The notes under the pieces are model-generated. The model was not told where the DNA came from and did not search any database. It saw nothing but the letters and a program-made list of their open reading frames with translations. 64,000 bases of DNA from Mycolicibacterium aichiense (GTDB taxonomy: Bacteria; Actinomycetota; Actinomycetes; Mycobacteriales; Mycobacteriaceae): positions 3,844,001 through 3,908,000 of the forward strand of contig NZ_AP022561.1 of the NCBI RefSeq assembly GCF_010726245.1, written 5' to 3'. Position 1 is the first letter of the stretch. Every line of letters starts with the position of its first letter. This document shows, piece by piece, positions 36,408 through 45,076 of this stretch. A program made the position numbers and the translations under genes.

Positions 36408-37768
36408 TAGCGCTCCATCACCGTTGGAGTCGGCTCTGCTTCATAGACCACGGACGGGACCGACGACCACGCCGGGCAGTCGCCGCCGGTCAGCGTCCAC
36501 GCCGCCTGACGGGCGGCACCGAGTGCGACGTACTCGCCCGGTTCGGGTACCTCGACCGCCATGGACAGCACAGCCGGCGCGATCCGCCGGATCGCTTCGG
36601 AGCGCACGCCGCCGCCGACGATCATCACCCGTTCGGCGCCGACTCCCTGCTCGGCGATCTTGTCCAGACAGAACCGCGTCGAGGCGAGTAATCCTTCAAC
36701 GGCAGCGCGGGCTACGTTGGCCGGCAACAGATTACGACTGGTCACACCGTGCAGCGCACCGGAGGCGGCGGGCAGGTTCGGTGAGCGTTCGCCGTCGAAG
36801 TAGGGCACCCAGATCAGGCCCTCGGCACCGGCAGGCGCACGCAGCGCCAGGCGGGAGAATTCCTCGAGGGTCACCCCCAGCATGTCCGAGACCGCGGCCA
36901 GCACCGGGGCGCCGTTGAGTGTGCACACCAGCGGCAGATACCGCCCCGTCGCGTCGGCGAAGCCGGCAACCAGCCCCTCAGGGTCACGCGGCGCCGCTTC
37001 GCTCACGGCGCTGACGACTCCGGAGGTGCCCAACGAAACGACGCAGTCACCGACACCGGCACCGAGCCCCAATGCGGCGGCGGCGTTGTCCCCGGCGCCA
37101 GGCCCCAACACCGCGCCGGTGGCGGTCTGCCCGGCCGGCTCGTGCGGACCCAGGACCCGCGGCAAGGCAGGCCTGCGGCCGCGCATGGCGGTGGTGAGCA
37201 CATCGTCTCGGTACGCACCGGTCGCCGCCGAGTAATAGCCGGTGCCACTGGCGTCACTGCGGTCGGTGCACAACTCACCGATGTCGGTGGTACCGCGCAG
37301 TCGCCAGGTCAGCCAATCGTGCGGGAGACAGACCGCGGCGGTCGAGTCGGCGTTACCCGGTTCGTGGTCGGCCAGCCAGCGAAGCTTGGCCACCGTGATC
37401 GAAGCGACTGGCACGACACCGATCTGATCGGCCCACCACGCCGCCCCACCCGAGTCCGACAGCAAGTCGGCCGCGGCAATATCCGAGCGGGTGTCGTTCC
37501 ACAGCAGCGCGGGTCGTACGACGGCGCCACGGTCGTCGAGACAGACCATCCCGTGTTGTTGACCACCGATGGATATCGCGGCGACGTCGTCGAGGCCCCC
37601 GACCTGGGCCACGCTGTTCTGCAGAGCCTGCCACCAGTCTTCGGGGTCGATTTCGGTGCCGGGAGGATGCGCTGTGCTGGCCGATCGCACGACCGCGCCG
37701 GTGTCCGCATCGCAGATCACGACCTTGCAGGATTGGGTGGACGAGTCCACACCGGCAACGAGCGTCAT
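36368..37768 (-). CDS. xylB: Xylulokinase (FGGY carbohydrate kinase)
   Basis: A 466-residue FGGY kinase that phosphorylates D-xylulose or a related ketose. It starts with [16 protein letters not shown] (phosphate-binding), then [13 protein letters not shown], the [10 protein letters not shown] sugar-contact segment, TSGVVSAVS, and [14 protein letters not shown] near residue 373 from the ATP domain. It stands alone and converges on alanine racemase. No xylose isomerase or sugar transporter is nearby, so the pathway is completed elsewhere or the substrate differs. Confidence 0.85.
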   Translation of the reverse strand: MTLVAGVDSSTQSCKVVICDADTGAVVRSASTAHPPGTEIDPEDWWQALQNSVAQVGGLDDVAAISIGGQQHGMVCLDDRGAVVRPALLWNDTRSDIAAADLLSDSGGAAWWADQIGVVPVASITVAKLRWLADHEPGNADSTAAVCLPHDWLTWRLRGTTDIGELCTDRSDASGTGYYSAATGAYRDDVLTTAMRGRRPALPRVLGPHEPAGQTATGAVLGPGAGDNAAAALGLGAGVGDCVVSLGTSGVVSAVSEAAPRDPEGLVAGFADATGRYLPLVCTLNGAPVLAAVSDMLGVTLEEFSRLALRAPAGAEGLIWVPYFDGERSPNLPAASGALHGVTSRNLLPANVARAAVEGLLASTRFCLDKIAEQGVGAERVMIVGGGVRSEAIRRIAPAVLSMAVEVPEPGEYVALGAARQAAWTLTGGDCPAWSSVPSVVYEAEPTPTVMERYQDACLLTLGRDR

Positions 37769-37868
37769 ACCTGGGCTCTCATGGACGATTCGCTGCGCGA
37801 CACTCCCCTATTCAACCTGGTCACGAGCTAGCCGACCAAACGGCTGCGACCACGTAAGCGAGCGGGAT

Positions 37869-37883
37869 GAGAACGATGTTCTC
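37869..37883. promoter_or_regulatory. Perfect palindrome GAGAAC-GAT-GTTCTC upstream of P450 operon
   Basis: Six-base perfect arms with a three-base centre, one more matching base pair on each side being partly kept (TGAGAAC, GTTCTCTCA). It lies about 100 bases upstream of the P450 gene, in the 218-base divergent gap with xylulokinase. A possible -35 TTGACA is at 37923-37928. The spacer is three bases, unlike the two-base spacer of the KstR steroid box. Confidence 0.6.
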
Positions 37884-37986
37884 TCACTTGGTCAGCAAAG
37901 CTCACGCATTCCGCACATGCCATTGACACGTTTTGAACAGAACTGCAATTGTTGCTCCACCGATGGCCCATGGGAGGAACATTCCG

Positions 37987-39168
37987 GTGACAGTCAGTGC
38001 CGCTCACGATCTTCACTACGACCCCTATGACGTCGACCAGAACATCAACCCGTTTCCGATGTTTGCGCGCCTGCGCGAGGAAGCACCGCTGTACCACAAT
38101 GCGGATCTCGACTTCTATGCGCTGAGCCGGTTCGACGATGTCAACAAGGCCGTCATCGACCACGAAACGTTCATCTCCGGCCGCGGCGCATTGCTGGAGA
38201 TCATCAAGTCCGGCATGGAGATTCCGCCCGGCACTTTGATTTTCGAGGATCCGCCGATCCACAACATCCACCGCAATTTGTTGTCTCGAGTGTTCACCCC
38301 GCGCAAGGTTGCCGCGCTGGAGCCGCAGATCCGCGAATTCACCACCCGGTGCCTGGATCCCCTGATCGGTACCGGCCGGTTCGACTTCGTCAACGACCTC
38401 GGCGAGCAGATGCCGATGCGGGTGATCGGCATGCTCCTCGGCATTCCGGAGGACCGCCAGCGCGCGATCACCGATCACGGCGAGGCGACGCTGCAGAAAA
38501 AGGAAGTCGATCTGCTGGCCACCGGCGAGGTGTTCGCCGAATTCATCGACTACCGGCGCGATCACCCGTCGGACGACATCATGACCGATCTGCTCAACGC
38601 CGAATTCACCGACGAGACCGGCACAGTTCGGCGGTTGCAGCGCGAGGAATTGCTGCTGTACTTGACGGTGATTGCGACGGCCGGGTCCGAGACCACCACC
38701 CGTCTGATCGGCTGGGCGGGAAAGACCCTGGCCGAATACCCCGACCAGCGTCGTGAACTCGCCGAGAACCCGGGCTTGATCCCGCAGGCGATCGAAGAGA
38801 TCCTGCGCTGGGAACCGCCCGCTCTGCAGATCGCCCGCTACGTCACCCGCGACGTCCAGTACTACGGCCAGACCGTCCCCGCGGGGTCGGCGATGCTGAT
38901 GCTGGTTGGCGCGGCCAACCGCGACCATCGCCGGTTCGCACCCGACGGCGACGTATTCGACATTCACCGTGAACTCAAGTCGCACATGACTTTTGGGGCC
39001 GGTACCCATTTCTGCATGGGCAACGCGCTGGCCCGGATGGAGGGTCGAATCGCGCTCGAAGAGATCCTCAAGCGCTTCCCCACCTGGGAGGTCGACTGGG
39101 CGGGCGCGAAGAAGTCTCAGACCACCGCGGTCCGAGGCTGGGATGCCATGCCGACGATCGTCCCCTGA
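37987..39168 (+). CDS. Cytochrome P450
   Basis: A 393-residue P450. The I-helix is IATAGSETTTRLIG, the K-helix has AIEEILRWEPP, and the heme loop is FGAGTHFCMGNALARME with the axial cysteine. I choose the GTG at 37987 because a GGAGGA site lies about eight bases upstream; in-frame starts at 37933 or the ATG at 37963 are possible. It is followed by an SDR of the mycofactocin-linked type and a molybdopterin oxidoreductase. Its N-terminal DLHYDPYDVDQNINPFPMFARLREEAPL block resembles P450s of the CYP125/CYP142-unrelated soluble types. The substrate is unknown. Confidence 0.92.
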   Translation: MTVSAAHDLHYDPYDVDQNINPFPMFARLREEAPLYHNADLDFYALSRFDDVNKAVIDHETFISGRGALLEIIKSGMEIPPGTLIFEDPPIHNIHRNLLSRVFTPRKVAALEPQIREFTTRCLDPLIGTGRFDFVNDLGEQMPMRVIGMLLGIPEDRQRAITDHGEATLQKKEVDLLATGEVFAEFIDYRRDHPSDDIMTDLLNAEFTDETGTVRRLQREELLLYLTVIATAGSETTTRLIGWAGKTLAEYPDQRRELAENPGLIPQAIEEILRWEPPALQIARYVTRDVQYYGQTVPAGSAMLMLVGAANRDHRRFAPDGDVFDIHRELKSHMTFGAGTHFCMGNALARMEGRIALEEILKRFPTWEVDWAGAKKSQTTAVRGWDAMPTIVP

Positions 39169-39199
39169 CATCCATCACCTACGAAGGGACTGAACAATC

Positions 39200-40039
39200 A
39201 TGGCAGGACGGGTAGAGGGCAAAGTCGCGTTCGTCACCGGCGCGGCACGCGGGCAGGGTCGCGCGCACGCGGTGCGGCTTGCGTCAGAAGGCGCCGACAT
39301 CATCGCGGTGGACATCTGTAAGAAGATCGACACCGTCGACCTGATCGCGGCGTCGACGCCGGAAGATCTGGCCGAGACCGCCGACCTGGTCAAGGGCCAC
39401 AACCGGCAGATCTACACCGCCGAGGTCGACGTCCGCGACTACGACGCGCTCAAGAACGCGGTCGACGCGGGCGTGGACGCCCTGGGCCGGCTCGACATCA
39501 TCGTGGCCAACGCCGGCATCGGCAACGGCGGCCAGACGCTGGACAAGACCAGCGAGACCGACTGGACCGCGATGATCGACATCAACCTCGGCGGCGTGTG
39601 GAAGACGGTGAAAGCCGGTGTGCCGCACATCCTCGAAGGCGGCCGTGGCGGATCGATCATCCTGACCAGCTCGGTGGGCGGGCTCAAGGCTTATCCGCAC
39701 ACCGGGCACTACGTCGCCGCCAAACATGGTGTGGTCGGCCTGATGCGGACGTTCGCCGTCGAGCTGGGTGCGCAGAACATCCGGGTCAACTCGGTGCACC
39801 CGACGAACGTGAACACTCCGCTGTTCATGAACGAGGGCACGATGAAGTTGTTCCGTCCCGACCTGGAGAACCCGGGCCCCGAGGACATGAAGGTGGTCGG
39901 TCAGCTGATGCACACCCTGCCGATCGGCTGGGTGGAGCCGGAGGACATCGCCAACGCGGTGCTGTTCCTGGCGTCCGACGAGGCCCGCTACATCACCGGC
40001 GTCACCTTGCCCGTCGACGGCGGCAGTTGCTTGAAATAA
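39200..40039 (+). CDS. Mycofactocin-coupled SDR-type oxidoreductase
   Basis: A 279-residue SDR of the subfamily tied to the redox cofactor mycofactocin. It has the extra insert after the nucleotide motif (GAARGQGRAHAVRLASEGADIIAVD), VANAGIG, the catalytic Y-x3-K segment YVAAKHG, and the tell-tale VHPTNVNTP block. Family members tend to hold their NAD(H) tightly and pass electrons to mycofactocin. It follows the P450 by 31 bases and likely oxidises the alcohol the P450 makes. The next gene starts within its last codons in another frame. Confidence 0.88.
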   Translation: MAGRVEGKVAFVTGAARGQGRAHAVRLASEGADIIAVDICKKIDTVDLIAASTPEDLAETADLVKGHNRQIYTAEVDVRDYDALKNAVDAGVDALGRLDIIVANAGIGNGGQTLDKTSETDWTAMIDINLGGVWKTVKAGVPHILEGGRGGSIILTSSVGGLKAYPHTGHYVAAKHGVVGLMRTFAVELGAQNIRVNSVHPTNVNTPLFMNEGTMKLFRPDLENPGPEDMKVVGQLMHTLPIGWVEPEDIANAVLFLASDEARYITGVTLPVDGGSCLK

Positions 40040-42201
40040 CCCCCACACCGCCGCAGACCGTCCACACGTTCTGCCGGTACTGCCTTGCCTCGTGCGGTGT
40101 CGAGGTCACCGTCGAGGCGGGGCGGGTGGTGAAAATCTCTGCGGACAAACAGAATCCGCACAGTTGGGCGGACTTCTGCGCCAAGGGCCGCACCGCCGCC
40201 CAGCTGGTCGAACACCCTCGCCGCATCACCCGCCCGATGCGGCGGGTGGGCGACCGCTACGTCGAGGCGACATGGGACGAGGCCGTCGCCGACATCTCCG
40301 CGCGGATGTCGGCGATCATCTCCGCAGGCGGTCCCGACGCCGTCGCGACCTACACCGGCAATCCGTCCGGCTTCTCGTCGTCGAACCTGCTGTTCATGAC
40401 CGGCTGGCTGGACGCCATCGGCAGCCAGAACCGCTACTACGTCGGCTCGGTCGATCAGAACGCTCTGCACGTCGTGGCGCAGGCGATGTACGGCTCACAG
40501 TTGTTCGTCCCCGTCTCCGATATCGACAACTGCGACTTCTTCCTTCTGGTGGGCGCCAATCCAGCTGTCAGCGCGTGGAATTGGGTGGAGACGGTGCCGG
40601 GCGGCTGGAAACGGGCGCTGGCCCGGCAACGACAGGGCGCCAGGATCGTGGTGGTCGACCCGGTCCGCACCGAGAGTGCCGAGAAGGCGGACACCCATCT
40701 GGCCGTCCGCCCCGGCCAGGACTGGGCGCTGCTGCTCGCCATGGTGAAGGTGATCCTCGACGAGGGCCTCGAGCACCGCGACGACTGCCGCGACCTCGCC
40801 GGCGGGATGGCCGCATTACGCGCGTTGGCCGCCGAGGCCGACCTCGACGACCTGGCAGCGCGCTGCGGCATTCCCCGCACCGACATCGAGACGCTGGCAC
40901 GCGATTTCGCCGGCGCACCCGGTGCCATGGCGATCACCCGCACCGGGGTCTCGCTGCATCTGGCCGGGACCATCGGCGAGTGGCTGGGGCACGTCCTCAA
41001 CGTCATCACCGGACGGATGGACCGGCCGGGTGGGCGACGATTCGAGCGTGGCTACGTCGACGCGTTGAAGCTGGCGGCGTTCGCCAAGCCGGTGGATCAT
41101 CGCAGCCGGGTGCAGGGCCGGCCCATGGTGGCCGGCCATCACGGACTCGACGAATTGCCCGGCGAGATCACCACTCCCGGGCCGGGGCAGATCCGAGTGA
41201 TGGTGATCAACGCAGGCAACCCCGTCGTCTCCGGGCCCGATGGCGCACGTCTGGATGCCGCGCTGGGTCAGCTCGATCTATTGGTCGTGATCGACTTCCT
41301 GCAGCGCGAAAGCCACCGGCACGCGCATTGGCTGCTTCCCGCAGCGCACTGGCTGGAACGGGACGATCTGCTGGCGCTCACCAGCGGCCTGCACGACGAA
41401 CCCTACGTCCAGTACGGGCGGCGGGCGATCGACCCACCGGATGATGCTCGCGAGGAGTGGCGGTTCTTCCTCGATCTGACGCTGGCGATGAAGCGGCCCT
41501 TCCTGGGAATCCGGGGCGTCAACGGGTTCGTGAGGGCGACGCGGGCGCTGGCCAGGGTGACGCGCAAACCGTCGTGCGCGTTCGGGCCGCACTGGATCGA
41601 CCGGATGATCATCGCGTCGTGTCGCGGGATCAGCTGGCGTGCGGTCATGGCGCATCCGCACGGCTGGGTGTTCGGCAAACGCGAATTCGGACATCTCCGA
41701 AAGGCATTGCGCACCGCAGACAAGAAGATTCACGTCGCACCCGTGGAGTTTGTGGACCGGGCCCGCGAGCTGCTCGCCGAACCGCATCCCGTGGCACCGG
41801 CCGGGCGTCCGTTCCAGCTGGCGAACAGCCGGCGCCGGCACTCGATGAATTCGTGGCTCAACGACATTCCGGGCCTGCACCCGTCGGGCAAGGACAATCA
41901 TGCGGTGATCAACTCCCACGATGCGGCCGCGCTCGGGATCGCCGACGGGGATCGGGTCAGGGTGTTCTCCGACATCGGTGCGATCGAGCTCACCGCCGTG
42001 ATCAGCGACAGGCCCCGGCCCGGCGTCGTGATCGTCGACCACGGCTGGGGCTCGCGGGTGTTCGACCCACGCGGCGGTGCCGAGCCGGTGTCGTTCGGCG
42101 TCAACCGCAACCTGCTCGTCGAGGGCTCCCCCGTCGATCCGCTGTCGCAGACGCCGGCATTGAGTTCGGCGTACGTGGGGATCGAGCGAGTCGGGCTCTA
42201 G
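40027..42201 (+). CDS. Molybdopterin oxidoreductase (formate dehydrogenase/nitrate-reductase-like) with [4Fe-4S] cluster
   Basis: A protein of about 724 residues. Cysteines at C16, C19, C23 and C51 (FCRYCLASCG, then DFCAKG) bind a [4Fe-4S] cluster. A large Mo/W-bis-pterin body (about 60-560) and a C-terminal MoCo-binding domain follow, the latter with HPSGKDNHAVINSHDAAALG and a final barrel. The start is unusual: no ATG or GTG lies near the conserved N-terminus. A TTG at 40027, four codons before the SDR stop and overlapping it in another frame, is my best guess. It could carry out an oxygen-atom transfer or dehydrogenation linked to the P450-SDR pair. The partner subunits are not visible. 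Confidence 0.75.
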   Translation: MLEITPTPPQTVHTFCRYCLASCGVEVTVEAGRVVKISADKQNPHSWADFCAKGRTAAQLVEHPRRITRPMRRVGDRYVEATWDEAVADISARMSAIISAGGPDAVATYTGNPSGFSSSNLLFMTGWLDAIGSQNRYYVGSVDQNALHVVAQAMYGSQLFVPVSDIDNCDFFLLVGANPAVSAWNWVETVPGGWKRALARQRQGARIVVVDPVRTESAEKADTHLAVRPGQDWALLLAMVKVILDEGLEHRDDCRDLAGGMAALRALAAEADLDDLAARCGIPRTDIETLARDFAGAPGAMAITRTGVSLHLAGTIGEWLGHVLNVITGRMDRPGGRRFERGYVDALKLAAFAKPVDHRSRVQGRPMVAGHHGLDELPGEITTPGPGQIRVMVINAGNPVVSGPDGARLDAALGQLDLLVVIDFLQRESHRHAHWLLPAAHWLERDDLLALTSGLHDEPYVQYGRRAIDPPDDAREEWRFFLDLTLAMKRPFLGIRGVNGFVRATRALARVTRKPSCAFGPHWIDRMIIASCRGISWRAVMAHPHGWVFGKREFGHLRKALRTADKKIHVAPVEFVDRARELLAEPHPVAPAGRPFQLANSRRRHSMNSWLNDIPGLHPSGKDNHAVINSHDAAALGIADGDRVRVFSDIGAIELTAVISDRPRPGVVIVDHGWGSRVFDPRGGAEPVSFGVNRNLLVEGSPVDPLSQTPALSSAYVGIERVGL

Positions 42202-42240
42202 CTGGTCACTCTCGTCGCCCAAACCGGCGTTTCGCCGGGA

Positions 42241-42369
42241 AAGTGCGAGTAGAACGCTGCACAACGTCAATCTCGGCGACCGAGCCGCGCTGAAACGCAT
42301 CGCGCTCTGACGAGATTGAACTCACGCAGCTGGTTACTCGCACTTCTCCTGCGCCAGTTCAATCTCGTC
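42241..42369. repeat. Palindromic intergenic repeat block, possible bidirectional terminator
   Basis: Between the convergent stops at 42201 and 42424 there is a block with two inverted repeats. An 11-base pair is AAGTGCGAGTA at 42241-42251 with its complement at 42335-42345. A 14-base pair is GACGAGATTGAACT at 42309-42322 with its complement at 42356-42369. Read as a whole, 42241-42285 is an imperfect reverse complement of 42304-42345, and a shorter third copy (TTCAATCTCGTC) follows. It is non-coding in all frames and may be a REP-like or MITE-like element used as terminator. Confidence 0.55.
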
Positions 42370-42423
42370 GAGCGGAGCTGGGGGCGAGTCAGCGGTCCGC
42401 CGGGATCGACGTTGCGCAGGCTC

Positions 42424-43269
42424 CTACTCGGAGTTCTTCTGCGAACTGTCGGTTTGGGCGAAGAACCCCAGCAGCAATTCGACGAGCGCATCAGGTTGCT
42501 CGATCTGTGGACAGTGCCCCGCATCATCGATCACCGCCGATCGGCCTGCCGTGATCTGCCCGGCGATCTCGGCAGCCCATCCCGAGGGCAGCAGCTTGTC
42601 ACCGGCCCCCTCCACCACCAACACGGGCACGCGGATGCGCTCGTAGGCCCGCTTGCTGGACGGCATCGGCGGGACATCGAGGCCGGGGCGACGAAACCTC
42701 GCTGCCGCCAACGACTCCCATGCCCCTGGCGCGACACTCGACTCGTAGCGCCGCCGCACGTAGTCATCGTCGACGGGATACGACGCGTCGAAGAACAACG
42801 CCTCGACGATCGCGCGCATCGCCTCGAAGGTGGCGTCGTAGTCGTAGAGGGCGGTGGTGTGCCGATTCTTCTGAATCTCCCCGCCGCCACAGATCGTGGC
42901 CGCAGTGCGCACCGGCAGCACCGGCGATTCCGAGGTCATGTCCACCAATAAATTGATGGCGCCCATCGAGTTGCCGACGAAATGGGCCGAGTCGATGCCC
43001 AGCAGGGCACAGAACCGGGCGATGTGCCGGATACGCATGCCCCGGCCGTCGGTGAAGTCGACGACCTTCGCCGACTCGCCGAAACCCAGCATGTCCGGAG
43101 CCAATACCCGATAGTGCCGAGACAGTTCGGGAATCACTCTTTCCCAACCGATTTCGGCACTCACACCGAACTCGCCCCCATGCAGGAGTACGACCGGCTC
43201 ACCTTCGCCCGCCTCGAGGAAGTGCGTCGTCAGGCCGTCGACGACAAGGGTCCGATGCTGGAAGCTCAC
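42424..43269 (-). CDS. Alpha/beta hydrolase (meta-cleavage-hydrolase type)
   Basis: A 281-residue alpha/beta hydrolase. The oxyanion-hole turn VVLLHGGEFG is followed by the nucleophile elbow FVGNSMGAIN (Ser), EGAGDKLLP (Asp region) and AGHCPQIEQP (catalytic His). It is close in style to C-C bond hydrolases of ring-cleavage pathways and is the second such hydrolase in the operon, after the mhpC homologue. The GTG at 43269 overlaps the cyclase stop by four bases; the longer upstream frame crosses that gene and is rejected. It is the last gene of the eight-gene aromatic operon. Confidence 0.82.
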   Translation of the reverse strand: MSFQHRTLVVDGLTTHFLEAGEGEPVVLLHGGEFGVSAEIGWERVIPELSRHYRVLAPDMLGFGESAKVVDFTDGRGMRIRHIARFCALLGIDSAHFVGNSMGAINLLVDMTSESPVLPVRTAATICGGGEIQKNRHTTALYDYDATFEAMRAIVEALFFDASYPVDDDYVRRRYESSVAPGAWESLAAARFRRPGLDVPPMPSSKRAYERIRVPVLVVEGAGDKLLPSGWAAEIAGQITAGRSAVIDDAGHCPQIEQPDALVELLLGFFAQTDSSQKNSE

Positions 43270-44246
43270 TTGATCGCGATCGGGTTGACGGGTGACCCAA
43301 CCGCACCGGTGACCGACAGCGGGGGCGCGACGAGCTGGAATTCGTAACGGCCGTCGGCCGCGCAATCGGCGGCCAGCTCGGTGAGATTCCAGTACTCGCC
43401 CAACATCAAGCCCATATCCCGCAGGCACAACATGTGCATCGGCAAGATGGTGCCGTCGACACCCGACACCGGGTTCTCCACCATCAGGTTGTCGGCCGCC
43501 ACGGCGGCGACCTGATGATCGTGTAGCCACGACGCGCAGGTCCAATCCAGTCCCGCGCCGGGTTCCCGTCCGTCACGGGTCTCCAAAAACCGCGCCCACC
43601 AGCCGGTTCGGATCAGCACGATGTCGCCCGGTTCGATGGTGACACCCTGCCTGCGGGCCGCCTCGTCGAGTTCGGCCGGCGTGATCGGCTCGCCAAGTTC
43701 GCAGAACGTCGGTACCCCGCGCAGCTGCACGATGTCCAGAAGGACACCGCGAGAGGTGATGCCTTTGCCGTCGACCTTGTCGATGCCCAAGTAGTACGCG
43801 CCGAGACTGGTCACCGAGTCTGCGGGAAAACCGTTGTACAGCTTGTCTTCGTAGTACACGTGCGACAGCGCATCCCACTGCGTGGCAGCCTGCAGCGGCA
43901 TGATGATCATGTCGTCGTTGAATCGCATCGGCCCGGCCGTCGAATACCCGCTCAGCTGCACGGCCGCCGGGTTCCTCAGCCACGTGGGCCCGTACTCCAG
44001 CAGCGTGTTGGCGTCGCCGCCGTCGATCGTCATCACATGGGTGGGGTTCTGCCGATACTGGAACGCGCCCTGGGGGCCGGACGATCCGAAGTCGACACCG
44101 AGCGGAAACACCTTGCCGTTCTGGACCGTTGCGGCTGCCTGAGCGACCTTCTCGGGGGTGATGAAGTTCAGGGTGCCGAGCTCGTCGTCGTCGCCCCACC
44201 GTCCCCAGTTACGGACGTCGTCGGCAACCCGACGGAAATCGCTCAT
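43266..44246 (-). CDS. Cyclase-family (kynurenine-formamidase-like) protein
   Basis: A 326-residue protein of the cyclase/formamidase family, which cleaves or forms cyclic amides and esters with a metal. In classical members the motif is H-x-G-T-H-x-D-x3-H; here it reads LQAATQWDALSHVYY, so the first His and Gly-Thr-His are replaced by Gln, Ala and Gln, leaving Asp and the last His. This is a known-looking but divergent subgroup, and the active site must differ. The ATG at 44246 has an AGGTG site six bases upstream. It sits between an SDR and a hydrolase in the mhp-like operon. Confidence 0.78.
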   Translation of the reverse strand: MSDFRRVADDVRNWGRWGDDDELGTLNFITPEKVAQAAATVQNGKVFPLGVDFGSSGPQGAFQYRQNPTHVMTIDGGDANTLLEYGPTWLRNPAAVQLSGYSTAGPMRFNDDMIIMPLQAATQWDALSHVYYEDKLYNGFPADSVTSLGAYYLGIDKVDGKGITSRGVLLDIVQLRGVPTFCELGEPITPAELDEAARRQGVTIEPGDIVLIRTGWWARFLETRDGREPGAGLDWTCASWLHDHQVAAVAADNLMVENPVSGVDGTILPMHMLCLRDMGLMLGEYWNLTELAADCAADGRYEFQLVAPPLSVTGAVGSPVNPIAIK

Positions 44247-44259
44247 ACTGTGCACCTGG

Positions 44260-45072
44260 TCATCCCTTCTCGTAGTCGGCGGCGTGCCGCGCCGCGATGT
44301 TGCCGCCGTCGGCCCAGATGACCTGACCGGTGATGTAGCCGGCGGCCCGGCTGCCCAGAAACGCCAGCACCGCCGCCTGCTCGGTCGGGTTCGACACCCG
44401 GCCCAGGGGCTTGGGGATGTCGTCGAGTCGTCCCTGCCCGTAAGCAGACCGAAGCTGGTCGAGGATCGGGGTGTCGGTGACACCCGGTCCGCTGCAATTG
44501 ATCCGGATACCCTTGGCGCCCAGCGGCACGGCAGTGGTGACCGCGTAACCGATGATCGCCTCCTTGGACAGCCGGTAACCGCCGTCGGCCAGCGCGTCGG
44601 GGTGGTCGTGGCACCATTCGACACCCTCTGCCATCGATCCCGTCGCCAGTAAGCCGGCCGCCTGCGGCAGGTTCTCACGGTAGTTCGCGGCGGCCAACGA
44701 GGACACGCAAACGATCGACGCGCCGGGCTGCAGCTGCGGCAGCATCGCCTCGGTGAGGTGCCGGGTGCCCAGGAAGTTGATCGTCACGACCAGCACGGGG
44801 TTACCGATCCCCGAGGACACCCCGGCCACGTTGAACAGCGCGTCGACAGGACCGCCGACCGCGTTCACCGCCCGGTCGATCGAGCCGGGGTCGGCCAGAT
44901 CGATCTCGACGAACTCGTCGACCCCGCTCGACGGCCGGCGCATGTCGAGGCCGACCACTTCGGCACCCAGTGCGGTCAGCTGATCGCACAGCTGCGCGCC
45001 GATTCCCGACGCGCAGCCGGTGACGACCACCCGGCGGCCGTCGTACCGCAGCAGATCGTCGATCGTGGACAC
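44260..45072 (-). CDS. Short-chain dehydrogenase/reductase
   Basis: A 270-residue SDR with TGCASGIGAQ for the nucleotide, FNVAGVSS, the catalytic YRLSKEAIIGY helix and a long insert before it (about 120-155) that resembles 3-alpha-hydroxysteroid dehydrogenases. The GTG at 45072 follows the LLM stop by four bases. It probably interconverts a hydroxyl and a ketone on an alicyclic intermediate of the operon; the hydroxysteroid resemblance agrees with the KstD-like enzyme two genes upstream. Confidence 0.82.
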   Translation of the reverse strand: MSTIDDLLRYDGRRVVVTGCASGIGAQLCDQLTALGAEVVGLDMRRPSSGVDEFVEIDLADPGSIDRAVNAVGGPVDALFNVAGVSSGIGNPVLVVTINFLGTRHLTEAMLPQLQPGASIVCVSSLAAANYRENLPQAAGLLATGSMAEGVEWCHDHPDALADGGYRLSKEAIIGYAVTTAVPLGAKGIRINCSGPGVTDTPILDQLRSAYGQGRLDDIPKPLGRVSNPTEQAAVLAFLGSRAAGYITGQVIWADGGNIAARHAADYEKG

Positions 45073-45076
45073 GGGG

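Noticed and set aside
37869..37883. Interpretation of the GAGAAC-GAT-GTTCTC palindrome as a KstR steroid box
   Set aside because: The KstR consensus as I recall it has a two-base spacer between AAC and GTT; this site and its relatives have three, so the half-sites sit in a different register.
42241..42369. A CRISPR-like array
   Set aside because: The repeats are inverted and unequal, with no regular spacers and no cas genes.
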